Origin: Sulfurimonas sp.
GTDB taxonomy: Bacteria > Campylobacterota > Campylobacteria > Campylobacterales > Sulfurimonadaceae
DNA length: 64,000 nucleotides
Assembly: GCF_041583195.1 (NCBI RefSeq)
Contig: NZ_JBFHGL010000004.1
Span: 124,001 to 188,000 of the forward strand
Reading direction: 5' to 3'
Shown: positions 63,036-64,000 of the stretch, in pieces
Numbering within the stretch: the stretch's first letter is position 1
How the letters are laid out: the number at the start of each line of letters is the position of its first letter
Made by a program: the position numbers and the translations under genes
Notes under the pieces: model-generated
Databases searched by the model: none
Told to the model about the DNA's origin: nothing
Seen by the model: the letters and a program-made list of their open reading frames with translations, nothing else

Positions 63036-63221
63036 TTATTTAACTTTTTTTACAGCTTTCTTAGCTACTTTTTTTGCTACTTTTTTAGTAGCAGGTTTTT
63101 TCTTTAGAACTTTTTTCGTAGCTTTCTTTGCTACTTCTTTAAGCTCTTTTTTCTTAACAGCTTTTTTTGCTGTTTTTCTTACGATCTTTTTAACAGCTTT
63201 TTTCTTTAGAACCTTTGCCAT
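63036..63221 (-). CDS. Histone H1-like lysine/alanine-rich basic protein
   Basis: A 61-residue protein made almost entirely of Lys, Ala and Val in KKAVKK/KKVAKK-type repeats, like the basic tails of eukaryotic H1 and of bacterial HC1/HC2 and AlgP-like proteins. It should bind DNA or RNA non-specifically and may compact the nucleoid or ribosome-associated RNA. AGGAG precedes the ATG. A dyad operator candidate lies in the leader. It converges on the SDR gene with no gap. The low-complexity sequence makes homology hard to judge. Confidence 0.75.
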   Translation of the reverse strand: MAKVLKKKAVKKIVRKTAKKAVKKKELKEVAKKATKKVLKKKPATKKVAKKVAKKAVKKVK

Positions 63222-63243
63222 TTCTAACTCCTGTTGTTATATA

Positions 63244-63263
63244 TTTATTACATCTGTAATAAA
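63244..63263. promoter_or_regulatory. Near-perfect 20-base dyad upstream of the histone-like gene
   Basis: TTTATTACA and TGTAATAAA form nine-base perfect arms around a two-base centre. On the minus strand it falls just after a TATACT -10 candidate (63272-63277), i.e. around +2 to +21 of a predicted transcript. The two-base centre cannot form an RNA loop, so a protein-binding operator fits better. Confidence 0.5.
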
Positions 63264-63303
63264 CTCCAAGTAGTATATATTTTTTGATTTATAATGTCAA
63301 ATT

Positions 63304-63334
63304 TGGTTACATAATGGTGACATTTTGGTTACAA
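63304..63334. repeat. Three 11-base direct repeats (GGTTAC/GGTGAC)
   Basis: GGTTAC at 63305, GGTGAC at 63316 and GGTTAC at 63327, each embedded in a TTGGTTACATA-like unit and spaced exactly 11 bases. Direct repeats at this spacing are typical binding sites for OmpR/PhoB-type response regulators. They lie about 40 bases upstream of a TATAAA -10 candidate at 63373-63378 for the 63419 gene. Confidence 0.55.
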
Positions 63335-63418
63335 AGTTTTATCTAAGAAAAGCTTCTAGTCTTAATCTACGGTATAAATATTGTACATATAAATATATAT
63401 TATTTTTAAGGAAGCAAT

Positions 63419-63793
63419 ATGGATTATGAAAACATGTATAAAAAAGCATATGACTGGGCTTTAACTCATACTTTTGAAGAGATTGAGATCGACTATGCCG
63501 CAAGACTTGCACTAAAAATGTTAGATGATTCGTGTAATATGACACATGAAGATAGAAGAGTTTTTTTTAATGTATATGACGCTTTAACAGACAGAGCAGA
63601 TGTAAAACTTGAAGATGATGTAAATCAGCTTATACAACTCGCAAGAAACAGACAGACTATATTTTCAAAACCAGAGTTTGCTCATATAGTCCATGCTTGT
63701 AAAATGGAAGTTATGCCTACAACTGAAAAAAGAGATATGAAAAAGTTTAAAAAACTGGTTAGAAAAAATTTAGGGTTACTAGAAGAGGAATAA
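63419..63793 (+). CDS. Hypothetical protein, 124 residues, helical
   Basis: Soluble, mostly helical protein with no signal peptide; two cysteines and no recognised domain. The central part (ARLALKMLDDSCNMTHEDRR) and C-terminal basic helix (EKRDMKKFKKLVRKNL) suggest a protein- or RNA-binding role, but nothing is assigned. AAGGA precedes the ATG. The upstream 11-base repeat array is its most informative feature: the gene is probably under a response regulator. Confidence 0.6.
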   Translation: MDYENMYKKAYDWALTHTFEEIEIDYAARLALKMLDDSCNMTHEDRRVFFNVYDALTDRADVKLEDDVNQLIQLARNRQTIFSKPEFAHIVHACKMEVMPTTEKRDMKKFKKLVRKNLGLLEEE

Positions 63794-63805
63794 GTGATTT
63801 TGAAG

Positions 63806-63823
63806 AGAGATGCAACCATCTCT
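63806..63823 (+). terminator. Seven-base hairpin after the 63419 gene
   Basis: AGAGATG at 63806-63812 and CATCTCT at 63817-63823 form a perfect stem with a four-base loop 13 bases after the stop. No T-run follows, so termination is uncertain. The rest of the window to 64000 is AT-rich and shows no gene. Confidence 0.35.
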
Positions 63824-64000
63824 AATCAAAGTTTCTGAATAGATATAGAATTATAAACTTTAAATTAATAAACAACTTCAATTATTTATATAAAAAATGT
63901 TCAACAAATAACACTATTCGGAAAAGTATATTTACTCGTATATAAAAACATCATTTTAATTAACATTTTTTGTGTTTACTTATTTATCTAATATCAAGTT

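Noticed and set aside
63794-64000. A gene or repeat array at the window end
   Set aside because: Only short frames and AT-rich sequence are present; apart from one small hairpin at 63806-63823 nothing could be supported.
1-64000. CRISPR arrays, insertion sequences, integrases or prophage genes
   Set aside because: No regularly spaced repeats, transposase motifs or phage genes were seen; gene content and base use look like core chromosome.

Overview
The window is a dense, AT-rich stretch of chromosome from a member of the Campylobacterota (formerly Epsilonproteobacteria), most likely a Sulfurimonas-like chemolithotroph. Three things point there: a nuo operon with two nuoG copies and no ordinary nuoE/nuoF, followed directly by the flagellar gene pflA; the block cheZ - U32 protein - purE - DUF3972 protein - glyQ, whose order I recall from Campylobacter jejuni; and many sulfur-relay-type proteins (three rhodanese, DsrE or thioredoxin-like genes) plus an unusually rich c-di-GMP set. 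No insertion sequence, prophage, CRISPR array, rRNA or tRNA was seen. No stretch without a gene exceeds 300 bases; the longest gaps are 11473-11716, 40975-41207, 63222-63418 and 63794-64000.

Layout. 1-4040: purF (cut by the window edge), a J-domain protein, a DUF234 nuclease-like protein and a Y-family polymerase. 4189-7066: a lipoprotein solute-binding protein directly followed by a membrane GGDEF-EAL protein, a likely ligand-sensing pair. 7111-11472: small lipoprotein, endonuclease IV, FadL-type porin, AAA ATPase. 11717-29124: a fifteen-gene complex I operon whose NADH-input subunits are replaced by a 74-residue protein and by a NuoF-remnant/GltD-like flavoprotein fusion. 29147-36019: pflA, dapB, a trxA - thioredoxin-like - trxB operon, a truncated haemoglobin and a PHP phosphatase. 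36090-40974: cheZ, U32 protein, DHH phosphoesterase, purE, coiled-coil protein, DUF89 protein.

40975-48135: a cyclic-di-GMP-I (GEMM) riboswitch ahead of a small exported protein, then an S1 protein, an acyltransferase and an Mla/Iam-type lipid transport operon in which the ATPase slot holds a protein without a Walker A motif, then a chorismate mutase, a cysteine-free double rhodanese and glyQ. 48242-56889: RecD2-like helicase, permease, parvulin, AguB-like amidase, miaA and an AEC carrier. 56962-63793: a second c-di-GMP block (GAF-GGDEF-EAL-CZB protein, haemerythrin, PocR-PAS-PAS-GGDEF protein), DsrE-like and thioredoxin-like proteins, an SDR enzyme, a histone H1-like basic protein and an orphan gene with an operator-like array upstream.

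The recurring theme is second-messenger signalling: three GGDEF proteins with recognisable sensors (solute-binding protein, zinc-binding CZB, PocR/PAS) that could make or break c-di-GMP, and one RNA that should bind it, all in 64 kb. The second theme is proteins that keep a fold but lack its catalytic residues: the Mla-type ATPase, the cysteine-free rhodanese, the CxxC-free thioredoxin-like protein and the NuoF remnant. These are the best places to look for undescribed biology.
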